Shown here one piece after another: positions 53,879-64,000 of a stretch of DNA of 64,000 bases (position 1 is the stretch's first letter; each line of letters opens with the position of its first letter). Source of the DNA: Dactylorhiza incarnata (Eukaryota > Streptophyta > Magnoliopsida > Asparagales > Orchidaceae). The stretch spans positions 10,892,001 to 10,956,000 of the forward strand of contig JAWHQI010000019.1 in assembly GCA_033032865.1 (NCBI GenBank). The letters run 5' to 3'. The translations under genes were made by a program, and so were the position numbers. The notes under the pieces were generated by a model. It was not told where the DNA came from. It saw only the letters and a program-made list of their open reading frames with translations, and ran no database searches.

Positions 53879-54880
53879 ACCTCCCAGGGAGGCTAAGTGA
53901 TTTTTTCCCCTCGGATGGTTTCGCTGACCGGGCTCTCTCTAGCCGGCAGGGCAGGTTGACCTCCCAGGGAGGCAACATATTTTCCCCTCGGATGGTTTCG
54001 CTGACCGGGCTCTCTCTAGCCGGCAGGGCAGGTTGACCTCCCAGGGAGGCTAAGTGATTTTTCCCCTCAGATGGTTCCGCTGACCGGGCTCTCTCTAGCC
54101 GGTAGGGCAGGTTGACCTCCCAGTGAGGCTAAGTGATTTTTTCCCCTCAGATGGTTCCGCTGACTGGGCTCTCCCTAGCTGGCAGGGCAGGTTAACCTCG
54201 CAGGGAGGCAAAATATTTTTCCCCTCGAATGGTCTGCTGACCGGGCTCTCTCTAGCCGGCAGGGCAGGTTGACCTCCCGGGGAGGGTAAGTGATTTTTCC
54301 CCTCGGATGGTTCCGCTTACCGGGCTCTCTCTAACCGGCAGGGCAGGTTGACCTCCCAGGGAGGCTAAGTGATTTTTTCCCCTCGGATAGTTCCGCTGAC
54401 CGGGCTCTCTCTAGCCGGCAGGGCAGGTTGACCTCCCAGGGAGACTAAGTGATTTTTTCCCTCGGATGGTTCTGCTGACCGGGCTCTCTCTAGTCGGCAG
54501 GGCAGGTTGACCTCCCAGGGAGGCTAAGTGATTTTTACGCTCGGATGGTTCTGCTGACTGGGCTCTCTCTAGCCGGTAGGGCAGGTTGACCTCCCAGGGA
54601 GGGTAAGTGATTTTTCCCCTCGGATGGTTCCGCTGACCGGGCTCTCTCTAGATGGCAGGGCAGGTTGACCTCCCAGGGAGGTTAAGAATTTTTCCCCTCG
54701 GATGGTTCCGCTGACCGGGCTCTCTCTAGACGGCAGGGCAGGTTGACCTCCTAGGGAGGCTAAGTGTTCTTCCCTCAAGGTGGCTCCGCTTATGGTGCGG
54801 TTTTCAGCACCACTCGCCGAATATGTGGGGTTGGACTTTTCTTTATGAGCTCGTACCTCGCTCGAAAAGAGCAGGGATTG

Positions 54881-56216
54881 TGTACAACCCCGTATTCGTC
54901 GAGTGGGTCCCCGGGTCCTAAAATGTCTTTAGGCCCAACAGTTATTATTTTGGCACTGACCCCAGGCAAGAACGAGGGGGTGAACGGTGGAGGCGGAGTC
55001 CTCCCGCTCGCCCAGCCCGTAAGAGGGGTGAGCCGGAGGCGTGCGGCCTCCTGGGCTCGCGCCCGCCCCAGCTAGGGGGCGAGCTCCTCTCGCCCCCACC
55101 CCCCAGCAAAGGGGGGTGAGATCCGAGGCAAGGGGGCGAGCTCCTCTCGCCCCGCCCCCAGCAGGGGCCGAGCTTCTCTCACCCCTGCTCCCCAACAAAG
55201 GGGGAGGGGGCGAGCTCCTCTCGCCCCCCAGCAGGGGGCGAGCTTCTCTCGCCCCTGCTCCCCAGTAAAGGGGGGCAAGATCCTCTCGACCCTCCCCCAG
55301 CAGGGGGCGAGTTCTCTCGCCCCTGCTCCCCAACAAAGGAGGGGGGCGAGCTCCTCTCGACCCGCCCCCAGCAGGGGGCGAACTTCTCTCGCCCCTGCTC
55401 CTTAGCAAAGGGGGGGGGGGGCGATCTCCTCTCGCCACGCCCCCAGCAGGGGGTGAGCTTCTCTCGCCCCTGCTCCCCAGCAAAGGGGGGGGGGGGGGGG
55501 GGGGGCGAGCTCCTCTCGCCCCGCCCCCAGCAGGGGGCGAGCTTCTTTCGCCCCTGCTCCCCAGCAAAGGGGGGGCGAGCTCCTCTCGCCCCGCCCCCAG
55601 CAGGGGGAGAGATCCTCTCTCCCTTGCTCCCCAGCAAATGGGGGCGAGCTCCTCTCTCCCCTGCCCCCAGAAGGGGGCGAGCTCAGGAGGGAGACACCCT
55701 CCTAGCTCGCCCCACCCCAACCCAGTGAGGGGGCGAGTAGGGGAGGAGGTCAGCCCCCTCTCGCCCGACCCCGGGAGGGTGTTCTGGACTGCGTTTAGCG
55801 CCTCGGAACTTCGGGATTTGGCTATTCGCAGGCCAAATCCGGGGGTATTTTCGTAATCTCGTAGGCCAAATTGTGGCTATCAGCAGACCAAGTTCAAAAT
55901 CCAATAAATAGGACCAGGGGGCACCATTTGGAGGCGGTTCTCTCTGGACTTCTCTTTTGGCCTCTTCTCCCCCTAAGTTCATTTGTTGGGTGGAGAGAGC
56001 CTCCAAAGGTGCCCAAGCTTAGCATTGGCTTGGGAGGGGAAGCGCTCTAAGATCTTACGAGTGTGTGGTGGGACCTCCTTGCTAATCCCTTTGCCTTGTT
56101 CCTAGTTCCTTAGCCTCTTAGCCTAGAGCTCTCCCCTTGGGAGGAGTAAGTGTTGGTCACACCTCAACTTGTTGAGGGCCCGAACTCCTCGAGAGGCCAA
56201 TTTATTGGTTTCAACA
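54881..56216 (+). repeat. 3' LTR of element E (1336 bp)
   Basis: TGTACAACCCCG...GGTTTCAACA, direct repeat of 40996-42344. The purine-rich GAAAAGAGCAGGGA lies just upstream. The TATA box of the 5' LTR is changed here to CCAATAAATAGG (55901-55912). Hairpin array at about 55074-55690. Confidence 0.93.
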
Positions 56217-57063
56217 TTGTCAACTCCATGCGAACATACCCCATCAACCCCCAGTCTCTCTCATAGTACTCCAAGGCGCCTGGCCATTTGCTCAATGGTG
56301 GAATCGATCTGCTCGGCCCCCTCACCATGACATCTGGCTAGAGGAAGTTCATCATCATGACAATTGATTACTTCACCAAATGGGTAGAAGCTGAACCCTT
56401 CGCCAAAATCACTTTAGAGAGCGCCAAGCAATTCGTATGGAAGAACATCGTTTGCCACTTCGGAATCCCAGCAGTAATCGTCGCCGACAATGACACTCAA
56501 TTCACAGGGAAGTCATTCACCAAAATATGTGAGGATTTGAAAATTAATTTCCGTCATACTGTTGTAGCTCATTCGCAAACTAATGGACAGATCGAGGTAA
56601 CACCCCACACCATCCTCAACGGACTCAAGACTTTCCCACAAGAGGTAGGGGCAGTGGGTGGACGCACTCCCAAATGTACTATGGGCATATCGCACCACCG
56701 AAAGGACTCCGACAGTAGAAACACCATACAAACTCTGCTATGGAACGGAGACCATCATTCCCGTCGACATCGGCGTCCGCAATATATGAGTAATACCTTC
56801 AACCCCGAAAATAACGAGGAACTGCTCCGGAAAATCCTTGACTTAGCCACCGAAGTCAGGGAGACGGCGGCCCAGCGCATCGCCGTCTTCCAAAGGCGCG
56901 TAGCCCGGCTCTACAATCGCAGGGTAAAGCCCATCCAAATCAACGTCGGAGATCTCGTCATACGAAGCATCGAAGAAACTGGTAAAGACCCACAAAAAGA
57001 CAAGCTCTCGCCAACTTGGGAAGGACCATACATTGTTACGGCACTCGTGAAACCTGGGACGTA
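56217..57063 (+). pseudogene. pol: Integrase core and C-terminus of Tat-like element F
   Basis: Resumes exactly where 40995 stopped. A stop occurs near 56339, then the open frame 56357-57064 starts TIDYFTKWVEAEPFAKITLE (first catalytic Asp in TIDYF). Next VADNDTQFTGKSF has the second Asp, and SQTNGQIEVT the Glu. After about 56640 the true frame shifts: another frame reads LWAYRTTERTPTVETPYKLC up to about 56790, then the first frame resumes with LLRKILDLATEVRETAAQR and GDLVIRSIEE. It ends VKPGT and a TAG at 57062-57064. All three catalytic residues remain, but two frameshifts and a stop inactivate it. Confidence 0.9.
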
Positions 57064-57288
57064 GAAGCTCAGAATGACAGAATGACGGACCCTGCTACGC
57101 ACGTGGAACGCGCAAAACTTGCGCCGTTTTTATCAGTAAACTTGTATTTCTTGTTATAGAAAAAGCCGCAAGCTTCCACTTGCGCAAACTATCTTTATGC
57201 GATGAAAATTATGTTTTAATACAACACCTGTGTTTAAACAAAAATGATGTTACATACCTTTTTAACCACCATAGTAGGACATAGAACC

Positions 57289-57700
57289 GTAAGGGCCTAT
57301 CACTCGTGCGGTCATCCTCGGTTTGAATACAAACGCTATTCACCATCGAATTTGGGACCTGTTCCCCCTATAGCCGTAAGGGCCTGTCTCTCATATGGTC
57401 ATCCTCGTTTTGAATACAAACGCTATTCATCGTCGACTTCTGAACCTGTTCCCCCTATAGCCGTAAATGCATGTCCCCCGTATGGTCATCCTCGGTTTGA
57501 ATACAAATGCAATTCACCGTCGACTTCGGGACCTATTCCCCCTTTAGCCGTAAGGGTATGTCCCTCGTATGGTCATCCTCGGTTTGAATACAAATGGACT
57601 TCGGGACCTGTTCCCCCCATAGCCATAAGGTCATGTCCCTCGTACGGTCATCCTTGGTTTGAATACAAACGACAAAACCTTTGAACTCCCCCAAGCTACA
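57289..57700 (+). repeat. 87-bp tandem repeats in the 3' region of F
   Basis: Units start at 57289, 57376, 57463, 57550 and 57625. The first three are exactly 87 bp (29 codons); the fourth is 75 bp (25 codons), a 12-bp loss. An open frame 57244-57684 (146 codons) therefore runs through all units with the repeat YGHPRFEYKRYSPSTSGPVP and stays open. It starts 180 nt after the integrase stop and ends before the purine tract. Tat/Ogre elements often have tandem repeats here; whether this frame is translated is unknown. Confidence 0.88.
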
Positions 57701-57734
57701 ATACAGACTTCAAAGGCTTGGGGGGCAATTAATA

Positions 57735-59358
57735 TGTACTCAGGAAGTTATTAGCTGCTCCAAGGGGTGCGATTAGCAAAAACCCCGCTAACGACCGGTA
57801 CGACCAAAGTCGCTTAGCAATACCCCATTAAGGCGACGCGGCTAAGCGCGCCCCACTCGTAAAAAGGGAACGACCCGCACCCCTCTCGCGGAGTGCGACT
57901 AAGACTGCACTCCGCGTAGTAAGGGGCGGCCGAAACCGCACCTCACTTAGTGAGGTGTGACCAAGGCCACACCCCGCTAATTGGGGAGCGGCTCCAGCCG
58001 CACCCCATAAGGGGTGCGACTACAGCCGATGTCGCAGCCCCTTGGGGTGCGGCCTGAGCCGGTGCCGCACCCCCTCAAGTTGCGGCCGGCGCCGCCGGCC
58101 GCACCGCCCTTGGGGGTTCGGTCGGCGTCGTACCACCCATAGGGGTGTGGCTGGCGCCGCACCCTCAAGGAGGTACGGCCGGCGCCGCACCCCCAAGGAG
58201 GTGCGGCCGATGTCGCCCCCCCATCTTTGGGGTGCTGTCGGCATCGCCGGCACCACACCCCCTTGGGGTGCAGCCGGACTTTGCACCCCCTTTGGTGGTG
58301 CGGTCGGCGTCGTGCCCCCCTCGGGGGGTGGGGGGGGGGGAATGTGCTGCAGACTCCCCTCCTTTTCCAGGAGGTCACACATCCCCGTATTGAGAGGTGC
58401 GGGGCTAAGTAGGTGCGTGCGATAGCATTTTTGCTCTTCCACCAGCAAAACGAGCTAAGCACACTCAGAACGCTCCCGTGTTCGTTGCGCGCTCAGAATG
58501 CTCTCATGTTCGTTGCACGCTCATAATACTCTCGTGTTCATTGCGCGTTTAGAACGCTTCCACATTCGTGATGCGCGTGACAGTTAACCTTTCCCAATTT
58601 TCTAGATTGCAGGTCCAGTTCACTTCGCTCAACGCCATCAACGAAGCTGCCCGAACTGCCCAAGCTGAATGAACTGACCGGAGGGCAAGATGGGAATATC
58701 CAAAAAGTGGCGATCCGCGTGCTCCAATTCGAACAACGTTATTCGTCCGTGAGGTGGTTACAGTGGTTATGACAGCGAAATTATCGGGCTATCCCTGGCC
58801 AAGGCTATAAAAGGAGCGGGTGTTCATTTCAAGACACCTTGCCTTCCACGCCCGAGAGAGCTCCATTAAATATTTTCTTGAAGATCACCTTCGATCTTCG
58901 ACGATCTTCTTTGAATCTTCGAAGATCTCTTTCGAACCTTCGAAGGTCTCCTTCGTGCCTTAGAAGATTTCCCTTCTCTCCGGAAGATAGTCTTCTAAGC
59001 GGATTGACAATCCTTCAAGTTACGAAAGGCGACCTGAGAATCTCACTTTCATTCCTAGAGAAATACTTAGTCAGTTGAGAGGTGGCCTGTCAGCCTCGAG
59101 TTTTACTTTCTTTACCATTGTAACGAGCAGCGACCCGTCGCGCTCGAGTACTCAACTTTCGATTGTAACGAACCAGAAGATAGTGGAATTTGGTTGGCAC
59201 AGCTCCGACCATGTAGTTTTTCACCCTTTCCTGGTTTTCCATGATAAAAAGTGTTCTTGTTATTTAGAAACTCTCTCATTGACTGTTTGAGCGCTCGGTC
59301 CGCTCGCAAGCTAAGGTGGTTTAATTCGACCGGTCTACCAGAGCGTCGAGTGACCAAC
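57735..59358 (+). repeat. 3' LTR of Tat-like element F (1624 bp)
   Basis: Starts TGTACTCAGG after the purine tract CTTGGGGGGCAATT (57717-57730) and ends GTGACCAACA. The partner LTR is outside the window. U3 has an inverted-repeat array (57890-58330), short repeats built on CGCTC(A)GAATGCTCTCGTGTTCG (58455-58580) and a TATA box CTATAAAAGG (58805-58814). TCTTCGAAGATC-type repeats follow at 58880-58960. The end boundary is by motif only, so may be a few bases off. Confidence 0.78.
57890..58330 (+). repeat. GGGGTGCGGC/GCCGCACCCC hairpin array in U3 of F
   Basis: Repeats with about 48-bp spacing, each with GGTGCGGCCGGCG next to GCCGCACCCC, so neighbouring halves pair. Clear stems: GGCGGC..GCCGCC types near 58085-58105, GCCGGCGCCGCACC at 58172-58195. 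The frames on both strands through this array are low-complexity (R/P/G) and not genes. Confidence 0.82.
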
Positions 59359-60023
59359 AATAATTGTCAATAAAACATGCTTGGGGAAAATAGAATCGGA
59401 TCTAAATATTATGAAAATGGAAACCATAAATGATATCCAGGAAACTATCATCTGTTGAAGCACAATACCAGATCTAAAAATAACAGTGCAAAAAACAAAA
59501 ATGTATGAAGAAAAAAAGAACAACCTTCGGAGGACTACACGATCTTCTGGAGGAGAATACTGCAGGATCTTCTAAGGCTTCAAGTAGGATTGGAGCGGGA
59601 GCAAAATGGGATTCTGGAGGAGAATCTTGCTGGCGATCGGGAATCAGGGCCTTCCTTCTCGCCAATTTGCAGAGGGGAGCATCGTTGGTTAGGGCAAGGG
59701 TGATAATTTTTTTTTGGTTTTAATTAGACTAGTAGCTTAAAATTATTATTTCAGTCATGACATGAGAACGATTATGACCGCCGCAAAAAAAATTTTAGCA
59801 TAAAATAGATGAAGTTTCTTAGTCGTGGAAGGGCGTTCACGAGCGGTTCATAACCACCGTGCCCACGACCTTCGCCACTATGCCAAACAGATACTAACAA
59901 TTAGGAATAGATGTTTTATTTTGATATTTATTAAGCATGTCCATTGTTTAGAGATATTTTAAGAGTATGTTCAATTGAATAAAATTGAGGCTTTAAAATT
60001 AGAATTAAATGTACATTTTTTAA
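59359..60023. other. Unclassified sequence between F and the Harbinger-like element
   Basis: About 660 bp. It includes a GA/T-rich segment with repeated GATCTTCTGGAGGAGAAT (59550-59630) and an AT-rich part. No reading frame, terminal repeat or RNA gene is recognisable. It is the flank of element F on its right side, so may be older host DNA. Confidence 0.5.
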
Positions 60024-60286
60024 GGCTTCATTTGTTTGAGCGGTTGCGGTTGTAAAATGAGCTGTTGTAAATGCAGGTTTGTAAATGGAGTTGTTGGAAA
60101 TTTGTTGCTGGAAATGGAGTTCTGTTTGGTTATTCTGTGTTTGCAGAACTGTTCAAAACAGAGAACCTTTTGGCAAAACTGCGGTGGCGTTTCGTAAATA
60201 TTTTTTATTATAAAATTTTTTTATTAGGTTTTTTTAAAATTATTTTCAAAGACTATTTGTAGATCACAGGAAAAACATAGAACCAA

Positions 60287-61241
60287 CTACTCTAATTTTT
60301 TGTCAAAACAATCCCGCAGCCATGTTAGACGTCGATCCCGCCGAATGCTCATAAAAGTTTCTCGATTCTGCTTCTGTCTCAGAAACATGAGGCAGTAGTG
60401 GTATAAGTCCAAGTTCGAATCATCCATAACCTCCAGAATAGTCTCGAGCTCTGCAACAGTCTCAGGAATGGTGTACAACGATGAAGATATCTGAATGTGA
60501 GGAGGCTCCAACATGCACTTCCCAATAATGCGCGATGTTTCAGCTATGTCTTCCATCGCCGAACTCCTTGTCTTCTTATTACTCATCTTGCTTTTTCAAT
60601 TAGCCGTCTGTTTATTCCTTGCATCAGCAGAAGAAGGTGTCTCGTTCATGTTCTGTGTGTCATCTTTGACAAACAGGTCATGTTCGTCAATCGATTCATG
60701 CTCAAAATTTCTTGAACTGGGAGCCCAAGCAAGATCTCCTGTAGCCACGACCTGACTGAACATCATAAATAACTTCTCTTCTAAATCAGGGGATATGCCA
60801 ACGAACTGAAACTTTTTGCCGTCGGAACAACCTGGGATAGAATTAATAAATATGTTATAACAGACTGATAAAAATATTTACAAGAAAAACAATAATCTTT
60901 AAAAAAATACATACTAGGAGGCGTTCTTTCCACCAATCTTCTGAAGCGACAATAGTTTTGCGAATTGGATCCCAGCCCAAACCCATCTCACGGCCCTTTA
61001 GCTCCCTCCATAACTTCCAATCTTTCTTTAGTTGATCCCACTTGTTCTTCATCTGATTTCGATCATACATCTTTCCCGTGCGAGCAAAAAAATTTGTTGT
61101 TAGGTTTGCCCACCCATCCCTGCTAAAGTGTGTGGTTGGGCGATTACCCAACTCTATTTCTTTCAAGCACAAGTCACAGATAATCATAACATCGTTGGCC
61201 TCTCAATTTACGCTAACACCGCCTTCTTTATGTTTACCCAT
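60287..61241 (-). pseudogene. MYB/SANT-like DNA-binding protein gene (L10-interacting-MYB type), two TGA stops
   Basis: Sense is minus. From an ATG at 61241 the frame reads MGKHKEGGVSVN, then TGA (61203-61205), then on through the MYB/SANT-like block LGNRPTTHFSRDGWANLTTN and MKNKWDQLKKDWKLWRELKG (61187-60905). This trihelix-like DNA-binding fold uses regularly spaced Trp, seen here. An intron probably starts at GTATGT (about 60912) and ends near 60830. The second part reads DGKKFQFVGISPDLEEKLFM, then a TGA (60596-60598), then the C-terminal domain MSNKKTRSSAMEDIAETSRI ... RRLTWLRDCFDKKLE with its stop at 60287. The exact acceptor does not restore the frame by eye. Both TGA codons sit where CGA would fit. 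It is decayed, and acts, if at all, as the Harbinger accessory protein. Confidence 0.75.
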
Positions 61242-61266
61242 AATGACTGTATGTACGGAAAAATAA

Positions 61267-62063
61267 AATCAAGTAAAGTGAACACACACAAGTAAAGTGA
61301 ACACACACACTTAACACACACAAAAATACTTAACACACACACACAGCATACTCACACACATCCACATACACAATCACATACACACACACAACATACACGC
61401 ACACACAACACACACAAAAATACTTAACGCACACACACACACACAACATACTCACACACATCCACATACACAATCACATACACACACACAAACAACATAC
61501 ACACACACACAACACACTTAACACAAAAAAAATACTTAACGCACACACACAACATACTCACACACATCCACATACACAATCACATACACACACACACAAC
61601 ATACTCACACACATCCACATACACAATCACATTCACACACACACACACACACACACACAATATACTCACACACACACGACACACTCAACACACAAAAAAA
61701 TACTTAACACACACAGACAACATACTCACACACATCCACATACACACACACACGCACAAACACACAAAAATACTTAACACACGCACACAACACAACACAC
61801 ACACACACACACACTTAACACACAAAACACACATTCACATTCACATACAAAATAATCACATACACAACACATTCACACACAATCATATACACATAAGTCT
61901 ACACAAAATAAATCAACACATTAACACAACACATTCACACACACATTCACACACACATTCACATACACAATCACATACAAACACACACACACACACACGC
62001 GCACACACACACACACCCAACTACACATACACAAAAATAATCACATACACACACACACACTCA

Positions 62064-62094
<31 letters not shown>

Positions 62095-62200
62095 TCATAA
62101 GCCTACACAAATCTACACAAGCGCATACACACACACACACTCATCTACACACATACACAAACACATTATAAACATTCACAAGAAAATCAACACATACACA
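61267..62200 (+). repeat. CA-rich microsatellite/minisatellite (about 930 bp)
   Basis: Mostly (CA)n with interruptions, including a longer unit ACATACTCACACACATCCAC followed by ATACACAATCACATACAC, repeated at about 61340, 61445, 61550, 61605 and 61720. Only short open frames. It lies between the MYB gene start and the right end of the Harbinger-like element. Confidence 0.95.
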
Positions 62201-62793
62201 CATATGCATTGCACACCACAATGTCTATCACGTATATGCATTGCAGGGAAAAAACAAAATTGCACAGAAATTGCACAAAAATAATCACACACACATATAT
62301 GCATTGCAGGAAATTTGTGCAGAACATATTACTACATGCGAAGAGGATGAGGCGGAGACAAGCCCGTGCGAAGAGATTGCGCAGTCGGAGAAGATGATGC
62401 GGCGTAGAAGAAGCTGATGCAGTCGGAGAAGATTTGAGGCAGTCAGAGAAGATGATGCCAGCAGTCGGAACGCTGAATCAAACGAACCAAAACATGATGC
62501 CCTGCGGAGTCGTGTCGGAGAAGACGGCGGAGAAGTTGAGGCGGCTGGATTCCTCCTCGCGGCGACGAGAGAGACGACGGAGGTAGCGTACCTGGTTCCC
62601 ATAGGGCTGGCCTCTTCTCCCCCTCTAAATGCTCTAAACCGGAGGTCTCGCTGAGGGTTTCGGCCCGCTAAGGTTTGAGCAGCGATAAAATGCCGGGCGG
62701 TTCAGGCTGAGAGCGGAAAAACAAATGGGAAAATGACATGCGGTGCGTTTTAACAAAACGAAACGACCTAAAAATGCTAAAATAAATAAGGCC
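62201..62793 (-). other. Right end of the Harbinger-like element (probable 5' non-coding part of the MYB gene)
   Basis: Repeated GCGGAGA/GTCGGAGAAG units (62340-62540) give a Ser/Arg-rich frame on the minus strand (62602-62285), which looks like a low-complexity shadow and not a gene. Upstream in sense of the MYB gene, so may hold its promoter; no clear TATA box seen. Confidence 0.5.
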
Positions 62794-62922
62794 TAAATTG
62801 GAGCAAGACTCTAAAAAACTCATATTAAAAAACTATACTTTTTAAATACGTTGAAAATACAATAGATTTGTTGCCGATCACTTATCGTTCTCACGGTCTG
62901 GAAGGATCTGTTGTTTATTGGG

Positions 62923-64000
62923 TGTTGACTTATCACCTAGAGGGGGGGTGAATAGGTTTTTCGGATTATTTTAGCCCCTTTAGGTGTTCTTGAATTCTGA
63001 TTAATAGATCTATAAAATAGAAGCACAACACAGAAAAGCACACAAAGATGTATAGAGATTCCTCAAGACCGGGTGTCTTGAGTAGTCCTCTTTTCCTCTG
63101 CGCCTACCTAGCAGTGTGCTAGGCTCAGCAAACTCCACCAAAAACTTTAGGCCCTCAATCCTTACAACACAGACCAGCAAGTCCAACAGCCTAGGCCCGC
63201 AAGCCCCTACTGCCCCCGAGCCCGCAATCTCGACACTGAGGCCCTCAAGCCCTACACAACACAGACCCGCAAGTCATGTGCCTATAGCCTAGGCCCGCAA
63301 TCCCCTACTGCGCTCGAGCCCTCGAGCTCGACAAGATTGGACCCACAAGTCCACTGCCCTGGCCCTCAAGCCTCACAGCTCTCCAGCCCTCAACCTAGAC
63401 GGTGTCGGACCCGCAAGTCCACTGCCATGGCCCTCAAGCCTCACAGCTCTCCAGCCCTCAAGCTAGACGGTGTCGGACCCGCAAGTCCACTGCCCTGGCC
63501 CTCAAGCCTTACAAAAATACAGTATTAAAAGACTGTTACTTCTGCTGGATAAAGATCGGCAACTTTAGCCTGTTGAAGATCGGCTTCTTTAGGTTGAAGA
63601 AGATGCTTCTGAATCAGATCTTGAGCGCACAGTTCTTCTTCAATCTTTTCTTAGCCTGATGAGGATTGGATTCTTTTCAGTCAATGGAGATGACTTATTC
63701 TTCAGAGAACACTTGATGATTGTTCTCTACTTCAACTTCTTCTTCTCCGCCGAGAATACTGTTCTATAGAAGTGTGGCGGCGGGATTCTTTTTTCATTCT
63801 TTTCTCTATTTTCAGAGTTGGTTTTCTAGGGCATCACTGTTCCCTTTTATAGGACAGATGAGCCTCATAATGGTCACATGTGATGTCCTTTAACGTCATA
63901 CGCCCATTCCATAAGAGCACACACTGATTGGACAATCAGGCGGCGGCATTAAATACTGACAGCGCGTCCGTAAAATTTGAATCTGTCTCGACGATATTTA
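62923..64000 (-). repeat. Partial Maximus/SIRE-like LTR on the minus strand, running off the window
   Basis: Starts TGTTGACTTATCACCTAGAG followed by a G-run and GTGAATAGG; its complement matches the end of the G LTR (TTCACCCCCCCTCTA...CAACA). A TATA box CCTATAAAAGGG on the minus strand is at 63842-63853, in the right orientation. In between are repeats of the GGCCCTCAAGCC type, including a 68-bp tandem unit starting at 63349, 63417 and 63485. No primer site lies left of 62923, so this may be a solo LTR. Frames through the repeats are not genes. Confidence 0.75.

Larger units (their letters stand above)
51963..54780 (+). repeat. Tandem array of 77-80-bp units in the 3' interior of E
   Basis: About 16 units starting CCCCTCGGATGGTTCCGCTG, found at 51968, 52047, 52127, 52206, then after the solo LTR at 53907, 53984, 54063, 54143, 54221, 54299, 54379, 54459 and onward to about 54773. 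Each has CCTCCC-A-GGGAGG, a 13-nt palindrome, and a CTCTCTCTAGCCGGCAGGG block. Long tandem repeats near the 3' end are common in Tat elements. Reading frames through the array are repeats only. Confidence 0.93.
40996..56216 (+). mobile_element. Element E: gag-only Tat-like LTR retrotransposon (non-autonomous)
   Basis: LTRs 40996-42344 and 54881-56216. Flanks are TTGTA (40991-40995) and TTGTC (56217-56221); the integrase frame of F resumes exactly across them, so TTGTC was the target and the left copy has one change. Net length without its two inserts is about 5.5 kb. The interior has only a gag gene (42393-51834, split by G) and a long tandem array (51963-54780, split by an Athila-like solo LTR). 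No protease, RT, RNase H or integrase is visible, so E resembles terminal-repeat retrotransposons that keep only gag, and must use enzymes of a related Tat element. Confidence 0.9.
60024..62793 (-). mobile_element. PIF/Harbinger-like DNA transposon, non-autonomous
   Basis: Flanked by TAA at 60021-60023 and 62794-62796, the 3-bp target site of the PIF/Harbinger superfamily. Terminal inverted repeats: GGCTTCATTTGTTTGAGC at 60024 against GGCCTTATTTATTTTAGC (complement of 62776-62793), 14 of 18 matched, three of the four differences being transitions. It contains a MYB/SANT-like gene of the kind found beside Harbinger transposases, but no transposase. The middle 0.9 kb is CA-rich repeats. Superfamily is from the TAA site, end sequence and the MYB gene. 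Confidence 0.72.

Noticed and set aside
51963..54780. The regular 77-80-bp units as a CRISPR array
   Set aside because: No unique spacers; units are tandem copies inside a plant retrotransposon.
57977..58462. Frames of 127-161 codons around 58.0-58.4 kb
   Set aside because: Low-complexity R/P/G products of the hairpin array in U3 of F, present in several frames on both strands.
62285..62602. A 105-codon minus frame right of the CA repeats, as the transposase or a MYB exon
   Set aside because: Ser/Leu/Arg low complexity with no DDE or MYB motif; built on GTCGGAGAAG repeats.
62797..62922. The short stretch between the Harbinger-like element and the last LTR as a primer site or gene
   Set aside because: Only 126 bp, no TGGTATCAGAGC complement beside 62923 and no frame.
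63337..63659. Plus-strand frames of 63 and 85 codons at the right edge
   Set aside because: They translate the 68-bp repeat within a minus-strand LTR.

Overview
This window is plant nuclear DNA made almost entirely of nested transposable elements. I found no host gene with an intact coding structure. The organism is most likely an angiosperm with a large, repeat-rich genome. The evidence is: chromodomain-bearing Ty3/Gypsy elements (Tekay/Del-like), a CRM-like chromovirus, Tat-like and Athila-like Gypsy elements, Maximus/SIRE-like Copia elements, initiator-Met-tRNA-type primer sites, exact 5-bp target duplications, and widespread stop codons explained by C-to-T decay. I cannot name a species.

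Layout (element letters are mine). F, a Tat-like Gypsy on the + strand (40386-40995 and 56217-59358), is the outermost host. D, a minus-strand Tekay-like element, is inserted in the RNase H of F; only its right half lies in the window (33330-35622 internal, 35623-40385 LTR). A, a plus-strand Tekay element, is inserted in the RT of D (16434-20909 plus 33306-33329). B, a minus-strand element with a 5.2-kb LTR, is inserted in the RNase H of A (1-1082, 10897-16433). Element 1, a complete 9.8-kb Tekay copy (1083-10891), is inserted in B. The 3' LTR of A is separately broken by a CRM-like element (20910-33300), whose own 5' LTR carries a 5.8-kb solo LTR of the B/D family (26610-32408). Two chains are therefore five levels deep. 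F also received E (40996-56216), a gag-only Tat-like element. E was in turn invaded by G, a gag-only Maximus-like Copia (42871-50919), and by an Athila-like solo LTR (52263-53878). The LTR of D carries a Maximus-like solo LTR (36329-37640). To the right lie a PIF/Harbinger-like DNA element with a decayed MYB/SANT gene (60024-62793) and a partial minus-strand Maximus-like LTR (62923-64000).

The most unusual signal is structural. The 5' leader of element 1 has three hairpins with the same 12-nt loop but different, perfectly complementary stems. The B/solo/D LTR family has, in its sense strand, twin hairpins whose stems vary in a base-pair-preserving way and whose loops carry the same core, GTATGGG. 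This looks like a conserved structured RNA element shared by two Tekay-like families, possibly a packaging, dimerisation or translation signal. A second theme is that several unrelated LTR families carry their own arrays of short hairpin-forming repeats, mostly in U3 and in several cases just upstream of a TATA box. Members of one family share LTR ends but have unrelated arrays, as if the arrays were exchangeable modules.

All coordinates, repeat periods and stem lengths were read by eye from the sequence. Clade names come from recognised protein motifs and were not checked against a database.
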